A stretch of 64,000 nucleotides of DNA from Nocardioides cavernaquae (lineage in GTDB: Bacteria > Actinomycetota > Actinomycetes > Propionibacteriales > Nocardioidaceae), in the NCBI RefSeq assembly GCF_003600895.1, contig NZ_QYRP01000002.1, positions 3,100,001 to 3,164,000 on the forward strand, written 5' to 3'. Every line of letters starts with the position of its first letter. Position 1 is the stretch's first letter. Below the pieces are notes generated by a model. It ran no database searches. It was not told where the DNA came from and saw only the letters and a program-made list of their open reading frames with translations. Positions 1-10,177 of this stretch are shown one piece after another. The position numbers and the translations under genes are program-made.

Positions 1-947
1 AAGGTGGCCAGCACGAGCACGATGCCGACAGTGGTCGGGAGGTCCTGGCCGACGGCAGCACGAACGGCCAACTTGCCCAGGCCCGGGTAGTTGAACACTG
101 ACTCGGTGATGATGGCTCCACCGAGCAGCACTGCGAAGTCGATGCCGGCCATGGAGACGAGCGGCGTGAGGGCAGCGCGCAAGTTGTGCTTGAAGACGAT
201 CTTGCCCGGCGCCAGGCCCTTGGCCTTGGCCGTGCGCATGTAGTCCTCGGTCGTCGACTCGAGTACGTAGGCACGAGTCATGCGGACGTAGGCGGCCATG
301 AAGAAGAGCGCAAGGGTGAGCGATGGGAGCCAGAGTCCCTGGAACCAGGACCAGAGCCCACCATCAAGGATCGAGATGTATTCCGGTGTAGGGACCAGGC
401 CCCACTTGACCGAGACGAACTTGAGAAGCAGCAAGCCGATGAAGAAGGTCGGGAAGGCGTAGAAGAGCAGCGAGATGCCGACGATGGCGCGGTCCAGGAA
501 CGAGCCCTTGCGCAACGCCGCGAGAACGCCGAAGAGCACCCCTCCGGTCATCCAGAGGATGAAGGCAAGGATGGCAAGCGAGATCGAGATCGGCAGCGCG
601 TCCTTGATCAGGTCGGTGACGGGCGCTACCTGCTGTTGGGAGTAGCCAAGGCAGGGAGCCGGGCAGTGTGCGACGAGGTCCGGGTTCTGGGCCGCGATCG
701 CCGGGTCATCGGGGTAGTCGCGTCCGACGAAGACACCCTTGGCGAAGTCGAGCCACTGGGTCGTCACGGGCTCGTCGTAGCCAAGGGCCTTGCGGACCTG
801 CTCCTGCAGTGCAGGAGAGCAGTTCTTGCCACAGGCCTGCCGTGCCGGGTCGATCGGGGACGCGAAGAACAGCAGGAACGTGACCATGCTCATCACCACC
901 AGCATGGCAACGCCCACGAGCGTTCTCCGGACGACGTACGCGAACAC
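1..947 (-). CDS. ABC transporter permease, DppB/OppB type (3' end outside window)
   Basis: Inner-membrane permease of a peptide/oligopeptide importer (binding-protein-dependent transport family). About 315 residues are visible before the window edge cuts the C-terminus. The frame starts with GTG at 947, seven or so bases after an AAGGTGG ribosome-binding site. The protein begins with a basic residue stretch and a first membrane helix (VAMLVVMSMVTFLLFF), has a long periplasmic loop rich in Cys and Pro, then several helices and an EAA-type loop (RTAKAKGLAPGKI) that docks the ATPase. It lies downstream of the binding protein and the second permease on the same strand, so the order is permease-C, binding protein, permease-B; the usual order puts the binding protein first. 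ATPase genes presumably follow beyond position 1. Substrate is not determinable from sequence. Confidence 0.88.
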   Translation of the reverse strand, partial: MFAYVVRRTLVGVAMLVVMSMVTFLLFFASPIDPARQACGKNCSPALQEQVRKALGYDEPVTTQWLDFAKGVFVGRDYPDDPAIAAQNPDLVAHCPAPCLGYSQQQVAPVTDLIKDALPISISLAILAFILWMTGGVLFGVLAALRKGSFLDRAIVGISLLFYAFPTFFIGLLLLKFVSVKWGLVPTPEYISILDGGLWSWFQGLWLPSLTLALFFMAAYVRMTRAYVLESTTEDYMRTAKAKGLAPGKIVFKHNLRAALTPLVSMAGIDFAVLLGGAIITESVFNYPGLGKLAVRAAVGQDLPTTVGIVLVLAT

Positions 948-1008
948 GCTTGACCACCTTGCGGCCCGGTGGGGCCGATCGAGAAACGGACGGAGTTGCT
1001 TCCGGGAT

Positions 1009-1042
1009 GGCCGGGCGGCCCGCTCACGCGGACCACCCGGCC
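1009..1042 (-). terminator. Intercistronic stem-loop (attenuator or partial terminator)
   Basis: Ten-base arms GGCCGGGCGG and CCACCCGGCC (one G-T pair) enclose a second CCGC/GCGG stem with a TCAC loop. It sits 22 bases after the binding-protein stop codon and before the permease. No T-tract follows. Such hairpins after binding-protein genes often lower downstream permease expression or protect the 3' end of the binding-protein message; that role is inferred. Confidence 0.5.
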
Positions 1043-1064
1043 GGTTGGGCCTAGGCCCGGTCGG

Positions 1065-2792
1065 TCACTTGGTGACGCCGACCGGTCCGAGGTCCGGGTA
1101 ACCGTTGGATGCAGCGGTGTTCATGTAGCCGCTGACCTTCGACCCGTGGAGGAAGTTGAAGTTCATGATCTCCAGCGGGATGTAGGCAACGTCCTCACCG
1201 AGGAACGCGTCGAGCTCGGCGTACTTGGCGTTCGCCTCTTCGAGCGTGGCCGCACTCTGCGCCTCGTCGATCAGCTTGTTCGCCTCGTCGCTCTTGTAGT
1301 TGCCGTAGTCCTGGCCGTTGCTTGCGGAGGTCAGGTTGATGCGGCTGTCGAAGAGCGGCGGGATGACGGTGCCGATGGACGGCCAGTCGGCGCCCCAGCC
1401 GCCCCACGTGACGTCGAAGTCCGCGTCGGGCTTCTGGATGACGTCGTAGTAGGTGTCGGTCAGCGGGTCGAGCTGAACGTCGAAGCCAGCCTTCTTCCAA
1501 CCGGCAGCCAGTGCGCTGGCCTGCTTGTCCGAGGTCGGCGTGCCACCCGAGTAGGTGAACTTGATCTTGACCGGCAGGGACACGCCGGCCTTCGTCAGGA
1601 GCGCCTTCGCCGCGTCAGCGTCACCGGCCTGCGGGACATCTGCGAACGCCGGGTTCTTCTCGTAGCCCGGGACAGCCGGGTTCACGATCGAGTACGCCGG
1701 AAGGAAGGCCTTGGGGCCACCACCCGCGTTGATCCACGCGGTCCGGTCGGTCGCCAGGTTGAGTGCCTGGCGGACGTCCTTGTTCTTGAAGACGGGCGAG
1801 TTGAAGTTCGGCAGCACGTAGTCGGTGTACGGCGACGCGACCTGCTTGTAGCGGTCACCGGCGTCAGCGAGCTGCGAGTAGTACGACGGCGGGACACGGC
1901 GGTCGGTCACCGCGAACTTGTCGTTGCCCGCGTCGGCGAACAGGCGGTCGTAGACAGCCTCGTCCTGGTTGCCCTCGGAGAACACGATCTTGTCCGGGAG
2001 CGCCTTGCGGATCTCGGTCGAGTCGGTCTTGGCGTCGTACTCCGTGTTGCGGATGAACGTACCGCCCTTGCCGCTCTTCCAGGCACCGTCGAGCTTGTAG
2101 GGGCCGCTGGCGAAGACCGTGAAGTTGGAGCCGTTGCCCTTGTCCTGGTCCTCACGGAACGGGTTCGCGAAGGCGAGCGACGCAACCGACAGCGGGAAGT
2201 CCGGCCACGGCTTGTTGAAGCGATACGTGATCGTCTGGCCTTCGCAGCTGACGGCCTTGTCGAAGTCCGCCTGGTTGTCGCCCTTGTAGGGGCCGTTGTA
2301 GAGCGGAAGACCGTCCTTGCCCTTGGGCACATCCAGGTAGTTCAGGATGTAGTTCGGGCCACCGGTGATGACGTCGGTCGCGAAGCCGCGCGACAGGCCG
2401 TACTTGAAGTCTTCACACGTGATTGCCTTGCCGTCCTGCCACTTCACGTCGTCCTTGACCGTGAAGGACCAGGTCTTGCCGCCATCGGTGGCGGTGCCGG
2501 TGTCCGTGGCGAGGTCGGCGACGGGCGTCGTCGCCTCCTTCTCGTCCTCGCTCGCCGGGAAGGAGACCAGCGAGCGGTAGATGAGGCGGTTCGCGTTGGT
2601 CAGGTCACGTCCGATGTACATGCGCTGCGGGTCCCAGTGCTCCACCAGTCGCGGACCGGTCACGTAGTACAGCGTGCCGCCCGTCTTGGCGTCGCCGTCG
2701 GATGGCGTGTCGCTCGCGCCACCGCAACTGGCGAGGGACACCGCTACAGCCGCTGCCGCGAGTGCGGCGAGAGGCTTTCGAGTGATGGCCAT
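1065..2792 (-). CDS. Peptide/oligopeptide ABC transporter substrate-binding lipoprotein
   Basis: Extracytoplasmic solute-binding protein family 5 (DppA/OppA-like), 575 residues, normal for the family. The N-terminus has Lys/Arg, a hydrophobic Ala-rich stretch and the lipobox LASC with the lipidated Cys at about residue 23, so the mature protein should be tethered to the outer face of the membrane. Family-typical segments include GGTLYYVTGPRLVEHWDPQ near residue 38 and YIPLEIMNFNFLHGSKVSGY near the C-terminus. The ATG is preceded by AGGAGATCAA. It sits between two permease genes of the same importer. It captures ligand for the permease pair; peptides are the likely ligand but nickel, sugars or other ligands occur in this family. 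Confidence 0.92.
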   Translation of the reverse strand: MAITRKPLAALAAAAVAVSLASCGGASDTPSDGDAKTGGTLYYVTGPRLVEHWDPQRMYIGRDLTNANRLIYRSLVSFPASEDEKEATTPVADLATDTGTATDGGKTWSFTVKDDVKWQDGKAITCEDFKYGLSRGFATDVITGGPNYILNYLDVPKGKDGLPLYNGPYKGDNQADFDKAVSCEGQTITYRFNKPWPDFPLSVASLAFANPFREDQDKGNGSNFTVFASGPYKLDGAWKSGKGGTFIRNTEYDAKTDSTEIRKALPDKIVFSEGNQDEAVYDRLFADAGNDKFAVTDRRVPPSYYSQLADAGDRYKQVASPYTDYVLPNFNSPVFKNKDVRQALNLATDRTAWINAGGGPKAFLPAYSIVNPAVPGYEKNPAFADVPQAGDADAAKALLTKAGVSLPVKIKFTYSGGTPTSDKQASALAAGWKKAGFDVQLDPLTDTYYDVIQKPDADFDVTWGGWGADWPSIGTVIPPLFDSRINLTSASNGQDYGNYKSDEANKLIDEAQSAATLEEANAKYAELDAFLGEDVAYIPLEIMNFNFLHGSKVSGYMNTAASNGYPDLGPVGVTK

Positions 2793-2810
2793 TTGATCTC
2801 CTTTTCAGGT

Positions 2811-2832
2811 GCTTCCGCAGCTCTGCGGAAGC
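2811..2832 (-). other. Short hairpin between permease and binding-protein genes
   Basis: Perfect ten-base arms GCTTCCGCAG and CTGCGGAAGC with a two-base spacer, located between the permease stop (2868) and the binding-protein start (2792). Possible RNA processing or stability element that sets the binding protein apart from the upstream permease; function inferred. Confidence 0.45.
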
Positions 2833-2867
2833 CTCCGGCACCGGGACGGTGTCGGGGTCTATGGGGT

Positions 2868-3878
2868 CTAGCGCCCGGACTTGGGATCGAGTGCGTCCCG
2901 TAGTCCGTCGCCGAGGAGGTTGAAGCTGATGACGATGATCGCGATGAGGAAACCGGGGAAGAAGAAGAAGCTCGGGTCTGCGGTCGAGTAGGACACCGAG
3001 TCGGCCAGGATGTTGCCGAGCGTGGGGGTGGGCGGCTTGACGCCAACCCCGAGGAAGCTGAACGCCGCCTCGGCAGAGACATACGCCGGCAGGAGCAGCG
3101 TGAAGTAGACCAGGAGCGGAGCCCACAGATTGGGCAGGATCTCCTTGAAGTAGATGCGGAAGCGCGAGGCGCCGAAGAGGCGCGCCGCCTCGACGTACTC
3201 CCGCTCGCGAAGCGAGAGCACCTGTCCCCGAACCACACGGGCCACGGGCGGCCACCCGAAGGCTGACAGGATGCCGATGACGAAGACTGCACTCGCCAGG
3301 TCACGGTTGCCGATGTGGAGGTTCTCGGTGAGGAAGATCAGCGCGGCCCCGTAGAGCGCCAGCAGCATCAGCGTCTGGGGGAACGAGAGCGTCAGGTCAA
3401 TGAGACGACCGATGATCGCGTCGACCCAACCTCCTGAGAATCCGGAGACGATGCCGAAGATCGCACCCAGGACCAACGTGAAGATCGTGCCGGTCAGCGC
3501 GATGCCCAGGGACCAGGTGATGCCAAGCATCAGCCGTGAGAGCAGGTCATTGCCTGTGCCCGGAACGACGCCCAGCGGATGGCTCCAGGAGGCGCCGCCC
3601 ATGGCGCCCTCCGGAATGCCGCCAAGGGAGATGTTCAGCAGATCCTGGTGGAAGTCGTTCGGAGTCAGGACTCCGAACTTGTCGAGGATCGGCGCCAGAA
3701 TCGCGGAGATGATGTAGAACGCACAGATGCCCAGCGCGACCATCGACAACTTGTCCTTGCGGAACCGGGCGATGGCCAGCTGCGTCGGTGAACGACCGGC
3801 GACCTTCGCACCCTCGGGCTCGACCTCACCAACGGGAGTCGCCTCGTGGGCCACCACCTCGGAAGCGGGCAGCGTCAT
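2868..3878 (-). CDS. ABC transporter permease, DppC/OppC type
   Basis: Second permease of the importer, 336 residues from the ATG at 3878, chosen because GAGGTGA precedes it by three bases; the frame stays open upstream but that part is not permease-like. The N-terminal 45 residues are hydrophilic (LPASEVVAHEATPVGEVEPEGA), followed by the conserved N-terminal OppC segment (FRKDKLSMVALGICAFYI) and five further helices. The EAA loop reads EYVEAARLFGASRFRIYFKE. It is the first gene of the transcription unit permease-binding protein-permease. A 16-base palindrome lies about 120 bases upstream and could be its operator. Confidence 0.92.
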   Translation of the reverse strand: MTLPASEVVAHEATPVGEVEPEGAKVAGRSPTQLAIARFRKDKLSMVALGICAFYIISAILAPILDKFGVLTPNDFHQDLLNISLGGIPEGAMGGASWSHPLGVVPGTGNDLLSRLMLGITWSLGIALTGTIFTLVLGAIFGIVSGFSGGWVDAIIGRLIDLTLSFPQTLMLLALYGAALIFLTENLHIGNRDLASAVFVIGILSAFGWPPVARVVRGQVLSLREREYVEAARLFGASRFRIYFKEILPNLWAPLLVYFTLLLPAYVSAEAAFSFLGVGVKPPTPTLGNILADSVSYSTADPSFFFFPGFLIAIIVISFNLLGDGLRDALDPKSGR

Positions 3879-3994
3879 TGTCACCTCGTCATTGATCCGT
3901 CTGGACGGACGAGGAGGTCGCGCACCGAAGCCCGAGATCTCCCGTCCCTGATCGGACTCTAAGGACCTGAAGGCGGCGTGGCGATCACCTAGGC

Positions 3995-4038
3995 GTAACG
4001 ATCCGGACACGGCGTGTTGGCTGTGTCCGGATCGTTAC
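3995..4038. promoter_or_regulatory. Perfect 16-base inverted repeat between aspS and the importer operon
   Basis: Arms GTAACGATCCGGACAC and GTGTCCGGATCGTTAC are exact complements, 12-base spacer. It begins 25 bases after the aspS stop codon and ends 117 bases before the permease start, both on the minus strand. It can be a rho-independent-like terminator of hisS-aspS (no T-run follows, which is common in high-GC actinobacteria) or a regulator site for the importer. The sequence alone does not decide. Confidence 0.55.
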
Positions 4039-4062
4039 CCAATGTGAGGTTTGTGCAGGTTT

Positions 4063-5846
4063 TCAGCCCTCGTTGGCCACTTCAGCCTCAGGCGCAGCGG
4101 GCTTTGCGTCGACGCCGGCCTCCTTGCGCTGCTGCGCGGTGATGGGCGCGGGCGCTGCGGTGAGTGGGTCGAAGCCACCACCGGACTTCGGGAACGCGAT
4201 CACGTCGCGGATCGAGTCGACGCCCGCGAGCATCGCCACGATCCGGTCCATGCCGACCGCGATGCCGCCGTGCGGCGGGGCGCCGAACTTGAAGGCGTCG
4301 AGGAGGAAGCCGAACTTCTCCTGCGCCTCCTCGTCGCTGATGCCCATGACGTTGAAGACGCGCTTCTGGACGGCTTCCTGGTGGATACGGATCGACCCGC
4401 CGCCGAGCTCGCTGCCGTTGCAGACGATGTCGTAGGCGTAGGCCAGCGCGCTGCCCGGGTCGGTGTCGAAGGTGTCCGCGAACTCCGGCTTCGGGCCGGT
4501 GAAGGCGTGGTGCACCGCGGTCCAGGCGCCAGCGCCCACAGCGACATCACCCGAGGCGACGGCGTCGGAGGCGGGCTCGAACATCGGGGCGTCGACGACC
4601 CACGTGAACGCGAATGCCTTCTCGTCGATCAGCCCGCCGCGCTTGCCGATCTCCAGGCGGGCAGCACCCAGCAGTGCGCGCGAGGACTTGGTGGCGCCGG
4701 CGGCGAAGAAGATGCAGTCACCGGGGTTGGCGCCGGCGTGCGCGGCCAGGCCCGCGACCTCGGTCTCGGTGAGGTTCTTGGCGACGGGACCGGTCAGCGT
4801 GCCGTCCTCCTGGACCAGCACGTAGGCCAGTCCGCGGGCACCGCGCTGCTTGGCCCACTCCTGCCAGGCGTCGAGCTGCTTGCGCGGCTGGCTGGCGCCA
4901 CCCGGCATGACCACGGCACCGACGTACTCGGCCTGGAAGACGCGGAACGTCGTGTCCTTGAAGAAGTCGGTGAACTCGACCAGCTCCAGGCCCATGCGCA
5001 GGTCCGGCTTGTCGGAGCCGAAGCGACGCATCGCGTCGGCGTACGTCATGCGGGCGATCGGGCGCGGGATCTCGACGTCGATCAGCTTCCACATCGCGGC
5101 GAGGACGCCTTCCATGAGGGCGATGACGTCCTCCTGGTCCACGAAGCTCATCTCGATGTCGAGCTGGGTGAACTCCGGCTGCCGGTCGGCGCGGAAGTCC
5201 TCGTCGCGGTAGCAGCGCGCGATCTGGTAGTAGCGCTCCATGCCGGCGACCATCAGCAGCTGCTTGAAGAGCTGCGGGGACTGCGGCAGGGCGTACCAGG
5301 AACCCGGGTGCAGACGAGCCGGTACGACGAAGTCGCGGGCGCCTTCCGGGGTGGACCGGGTCAGCGTCGGGGTCTCGATCTCGACGAATCCCTGTCCAGC
5401 AAGGACATCGCGGGCAGCCTTGTTGACGTCGCTGCGCAGACGGAGCGCGCGGGCAGGGCCGCTGCGGCGCAGGTCGAGGTAGCGGTGCTTGAGGCGCGCC
5501 TCCTCCCCCACCTCCATGTTGTCGTCGATCGGGAACGGCAGCGGAGCGGAGGCGTTGAGCACCTCGAGGTCGGTGACGACGACCTCGATGTCGCCGGTCG
5601 CCAGGTTCGGGTTGGTGGCGCCGTCCTTGCGCGCGACCACCTCACCGGTGACCTTGATGCAGTACTCGTTGCGCAGGCTGTGGGCAAGCTCCTCGTCACG
5701 GACAACGACCTGCACCACGCCACTGGCCTCGCGGAGGTCGAGGAACGCCACGCCACCGTGATCGCGGCGACGACCGACCCAGCCGGCAAGGGTGACAGTC
5801 TGGCCGACGTTTTCGGCGCGCAGGGCGCCCGCGTCGTGGGTGCGGA

Positions 5847-5850
<4 letters not shown>
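4063..5850 (-). CDS. aspS: Aspartyl-tRNA synthetase
   Basis: Class II aminoacyl-tRNA synthetase charging tRNA-Asp, 595 residues, the bacterial-type length. Residues 1-105 form the OB-fold anticodon-binding domain ([20 protein letters not shown]); the catalytic core shows motif 2 ([15 protein letters not shown]) and motif 3 ([13 protein letters not shown]); the bacterial GAD insertion lies between about 285 and 415. The start is TTG at 5850, which overlaps the hisS stop as TTGA, and AAGGAG lies ten bases upstream; this argues for translational coupling with hisS. The Ala/Pro/Glu-rich tail (residues 575-595) is dispensable-looking. Whether it also charges tRNA-Asn cannot be read here, since no gatCAB is in view. 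Confidence 0.97.
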
Positions 5851-7223
<1,373 letters not shown>

Positions 7224-7225
7224 GT

Positions 7226-7936
7226 TCAGAGTCCTCGGGTGACGCGGTCAGTCTCGCCGGAGCGGGCCAGGTCGAGCAGGTAAGGGTTGGTGACGCGCTC
7301 GCGGCCGATCGAGGTCTGCTCCCCGTGCCCGGGAAGTACGACGATGTCGTCCGCGAGCGGGAGGACCTTGTTGCGCAGGCTGTCGAGCATCCGCGCGTGG
7401 TCGCCACCGGGGAGATCGGTGCGGCCGATCGAGCCGGCAAAGAGCAGGTCGCCGGAGAACATGACCTCGCTGATGTCCTGCAACCCGTAAGGGGTGCGGA
7501 AGGCAACCGATCCCTCGGTGTGGCCGGGTGCGTGGTCGACGACGATCTCCAACCCGGCGATCTCGAGGGTGCCACCGTCGGTCAGGTCGCGGACGTCATC
7601 GGGCTCGGTGAACTCCAGTCCGGTGCCCAGCAGCATCGCTGCGGTGTCACGCGAGATGCCGGCCGCCGGGTTGGTCAGCAGGTGGCGGTCCTTGGGGTGG
7701 ATCCACGCCGTCGCGTCGTACGTGCCGGCGACCGGGGCAACCGACCAGGTGTGGTCGACGTGTCCGTGCGTCAGCAGGACCGCGACGGGCTTGAGGTTGT
7801 GTTCGCGGACCATCTCGTCGATGCCTGCGGCGGCGTCCTTGCCGGGGTCGATGACGATGCACTCGGCACCGGGCTGCGTCGCGACGACGTAGCAATTGGT
7901 GCCCCAGGGACCGGCGGGGAATCCGGCGATGAACAC
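7226..7936 (-). CDS. Metallo-beta-lactamase-fold hydrolase (hydroxyacylglutathione hydrolase-like)
   Basis: 236 residues from the GTG at 7936, selected because GAGGT precedes it by six bases and the protein then opens with the family's typical FIAGFPAGPWGTNCYVV. The metal-binding motif THGHVDHTW is intact, with later ligands in DHAPGHTEGS and FSGDLLF, and the C-terminal PGHGEQTSIGRE. Such small GloB-type proteins hydrolyse thioesters, often S-lactoyl thiols, using two metal ions. A GloB-like gene directly upstream of hisS is a frequent actinobacterial arrangement. Its natural substrate in an organism that uses mycothiol rather than glutathione is unknown. Confidence 0.85.
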   Translation of the reverse strand: MFIAGFPAGPWGTNCYVVATQPGAECIVIDPGKDAAAGIDEMVREHNLKPVAVLLTHGHVDHTWSVAPVAGTYDATAWIHPKDRHLLTNPAAGISRDTAAMLLGTGLEFTEPDDVRDLTDGGTLEIAGLEIVVDHAPGHTEGSVAFRTPYGLQDISEVMFSGDLLFAGSIGRTDLPGGDHARMLDSLRNKVLPLADDIVVLPGHGEQTSIGRERVTNPYLLDLARSGETDRVTRGL

Positions 7937-8023
7937 AGTGACCTCGGATCGGTTGAGCGGAAAAGGACCAGAAAGAGCGCGGGTAGACCGGTAGAGCCTA
8001 CCGAGGGTGGGCGGACCTTTGAC

Positions 8024-8029
8024 TACGAT
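8024..8029 (+). promoter_or_regulatory. Candidate -10 box of a leaderless transcript (DUF349 gene)
   Basis: TACGAT ends eight bases before the ATG at 8038, and no convincing ribosome-binding site is present. This is the TAnnnT spacing seen with leaderless actinobacterial mRNAs and recurs at several genes in this window. No clear -35 box. Confidence 0.45.
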
Positions 8030-8037
8030 GGCTGACC

Positions 8038-9288
8038 ATGAGCGCGCAGCAGGACTCGACCCCCTCAAACGACTGGGGCCGCGTCGCCGAGGACCGCACC
8101 GTTTTCGTCCGTACCGCCGATGGTGAACGCGCCGTCGGGCAGTACCCCGAAGGCTCGCCCGAGGAGGCCCTGAAGTTCTTCACGGACCGCTTCGATGCAC
8201 TCGCCTTCGAGGTGGACCTGCTCGAGCAGCGGATCAAGTCCGGTGCCCTCGGCCCGGACGAGGCCGCCGGTTCGGTGAAGAAGGTCAAGGACCAGGTCGT
8301 CGATGCCCACGCGGTCGGCGACCTCGACTCGCTCGTCGTGCGTCTCGACGCGCTCGGCACCGTGATCGCGGAGGCTCGCGAGGTCCGCAAGGCCGAGCGT
8401 GCCGCGAAGACCGCCGAGTCCCGCGCCCGCAAGGAGCAGATCGTGGCCGAGGCGGAGAAGCTCGCCGAGTCGAGCGACTGGCGCAACGGCGCCAACCGCC
8501 TGCGTGACCTGCTCGAGGAGTGGAAGGGGCTCCCCCGCCTTGACCGCGCCAGCGACGACACCCTGTGGCGCCGGTTCTCGACCGCCCGCACGGCCTACAC
8601 CCGTCACCGCAAGTCGCACTTCGCCGAGCAGAACGAGAAGCGTGACGCCGCGCGCGTCATCAAGGAGAAGCTCGCGACCCAGGCCGAGGCGCTCGCTGGC
8701 TCGACCGAGTGGGGCCCGACCGCGGGCCAGTTCCGCGACCTGATGCAGCAGTGGAAGAACGCCGGTCCCGCGCCGCGCGACGTCGACGACGCGCTCTGGA
8801 AGCGCTTCCGTGGCGCACAGGACACCTTCTTCGCCGCCCGCGATGCCGAGAACGCAGCGCTCGACGAGGAGTTCGCCGCCAACGCTGTGGTCAAGGAGGC
8901 GCTGCTGGTCGAGGCCGAGGCGCTGCTGCCGATCACGGACCTGGACGCGGCCAAGAAGACCTTCCGCGACATCGCCGAGCGCTGGGAAGCGGCCGGCAAG
9001 GTCCCGCGCGACAAGATCAAGGACCTCGAGGGCCGACTGCGCAAGGTCGAGACCGCGCTGCGTGGTGTCGAGGACGAGCAGTGGAAGAAGACCGACCCGG
9101 AGAAGTCCGCGCGCGCTGACGGCATGGTCGCCCAGCTCGAGAAGGCGATCGCCGACCTGCAGGCCGACCTCGCCAAGGCCCGCGCTGCCGGGAACGACAA
9201 GAAGGTCCGCGACCTCGAGGAGAACATCGCCGGCCGCACCCAGTTCCTGGAGATGGCCAAGAAGGTCAGCTCGGAGTTCTCGGGCTGA
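8038..9288 (+). CDS. DUF349-repeat coiled-coil protein
   Basis: 416 residues, strongly charged (Glu/Lys/Arg/Ala), with repeated DUF349 units recognisable by the W-x-x-G...R-L-x-x-L-W-x-x-W/F pattern: SSDWRNGANRLRDLLEEWKG at about 145, STEWGPTAGQFRDLMQQWKN at about 222 and DLDAAKKTFRDIAERWEAAG at about 300. The C-terminus (residues 340-410) is a long coiled coil. Related short DUF349 proteins occur in many actinobacteria; the biochemical role is unknown. It is cytoplasmic by the absence of signal or membrane segments. It heads a plus-strand unit with the AraC-type regulator three bases downstream. Confidence 0.85.
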   Translation: MSAQQDSTPSNDWGRVAEDRTVFVRTADGERAVGQYPEGSPEEALKFFTDRFDALAFEVDLLEQRIKSGALGPDEAAGSVKKVKDQVVDAHAVGDLDSLVVRLDALGTVIAEAREVRKAERAAKTAESRARKEQIVAEAEKLAESSDWRNGANRLRDLLEEWKGLPRLDRASDDTLWRRFSTARTAYTRHRKSHFAEQNEKRDAARVIKEKLATQAEALAGSTEWGPTAGQFRDLMQQWKNAGPAPRDVDDALWKRFRGAQDTFFAARDAENAALDEEFAANAVVKEALLVEAEALLPITDLDAAKKTFRDIAERWEAAGKVPRDKIKDLEGRLRKVETALRGVEDEQWKKTDPEKSARADGMVAQLEKAIADLQADLAKARAAGNDKKVRDLEENIAGRTQFLEMAKKVSSEFSG

Positions 9289-9291
9289 GCC

Positions 9292-9756
9292 GTGGCCCTC
9301 GATCCGGTTGACCTGCGCTCGCTCCGGCGGGCGCGTGACCTGATGGACCGCCGGTACGCCGACCCGCTCGACGTACCAGGGCTCGCGGCGGTGGCCCACA
9401 TGTCTGCGGGCCACTTCCACCGCAGCTTCCGCGAGGCGTTCGGGGACACGCCGTACGGCTATCTGATGACGCGGCGCATCGAGCGCGCCATGACCTTGCT
9501 GCGCCACGGCGACCGGACGGTGACGGACGTCTGCATGGAGGTCGGGTGTACGTCGCTGGGCTCGTTCTCCAGCCGGTTCACCCAGCTCGTCGGTGCGACG
9601 CCCTCTGCCTATCGGGCGGCCGCCATCGCCGGCGACCACGACTGGCTCGACGCGTTGCCCGGCTGCGTCGCGAAGATGGTCACCCGGCCCCTGCCGTCAG
9701 GTGCCGGGTCGGATCGGTCAGGATCGGAGAAGCCCGCGGCTGTCTCCCCCGCCTAG
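9292..9756 (+). CDS. AraC-family transcriptional regulator (DNA-binding domain only)
   Basis: 154 residues starting with GTG three bases after the preceding stop codon. The whole protein is essentially the AraC double helix-turn-helix: DPLDVPGLAAVAHMSAGHFH (first HTH, about residues 20-40) and TVTDVCMEVGCTSLGSFSSR (second HTH, about 70-90), ending the conserved core with FTQLVGATPSAYR. No effector-binding domain is present, so ligand sensing must lie elsewhere or be absent. The gene is followed by a glyoxalase-fold gene, a common pairing in actinobacteria, which suggests the two are functionally linked. Confidence 0.88.
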   Translation: MALDPVDLRSLRRARDLMDRRYADPLDVPGLAAVAHMSAGHFHRSFREAFGDTPYGYLMTRRIERAMTLLRHGDRTVTDVCMEVGCTSLGSFSSRFTQLVGATPSAYRAAAIAGDHDWLDALPGCVAKMVTRPLPSGAGSDRSGSEKPAAVSPA

Positions 9757-9759
9757 GGT
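9754..9759 (+). promoter_or_regulatory. Candidate -10 box overlapping the AraC-type stop codon
   Basis: TAGGGT contains the upstream gene's TAG stop and ends seven bases before the ATG of the glyoxalase-fold gene, matching the leaderless spacing found elsewhere in the window. It would give that gene its own transcript. Confidence 0.4.
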
Positions 9760-9766
9760 CGATCGC

Positions 9767-10174
9767 ATGAAGATCTCACACACGTTCATCACCGTCGACG
9801 ACCACGACAAGGCGCTGGCCTTCTACCGCGACCTGCTCGGCTTCACCGTGACCAAGGACGTCTCCATGGGTGACTTCCGTTGGGTCTCGGTCGCCGCCCC
9901 GGGCACCCCCGACGTCGAGGTCGTCCTCGAGACCGTCGGCGGCTCGCCCGAGACCACGCCTGCCGACCGCGAGGCGCTGGCCGCACTGCTCGCCAAGGGC
10001 CTGCTCCGCGCAATCATCCTCACCGTCGATGATGTTGACGCGATCTTCGGCAAGCTCGAGGCTGCCGGCGCCGATGTCATCCAGGAGCCGTTCGACCAGC
10101 CCTACGGTGTGCGCGACTGCGCCTTCCGCGACCCGGCTGGCAACATGGTGCGGATCAACCAGCCGCTCGCCTGA
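9767..10174 (+). CDS. VOC-family (glyoxalase/bleomycin-resistance fold) protein
   Basis: 135 residues from the ATG at 9767; this start gives the standard VOC opening KISHTFITVDDHDKALAFYR. Two beta-alpha-beta-beta-beta modules: the first with FYRDLLGFTVTKDV, the second with ILTVDDVDAIFGKLEAAGAD and the closing CAFRDPAGNMVRINQPL. Such proteins bind a divalent metal and act as lyases, dioxygenases or drug-binding proteins. The reaction is not deducible. It follows a stand-alone AraC-type regulator and converges on rel. Confidence 0.85.
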   Translation: MKISHTFITVDDHDKALAFYRDLLGFTVTKDVSMGDFRWVSVAAPGTPDVEVVLETVGGSPETTPADREALAALLAKGLLRAIILTVDDVDAIFGKLEAAGADVIQEPFDQPYGVRDCAFRDPAGNMVRINQPLA

Positions 10175-10177
10175 TCC

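Noticed and set aside
969..2903. Long plus-strand frame opposite the binding-protein gene (similar frames at 4051-6027 and 10887-12743)
   Set aside because: Same effect: mirror frames of conserved minus-strand genes, Arg/Val/Asp-rich and without ribosome-binding sites.
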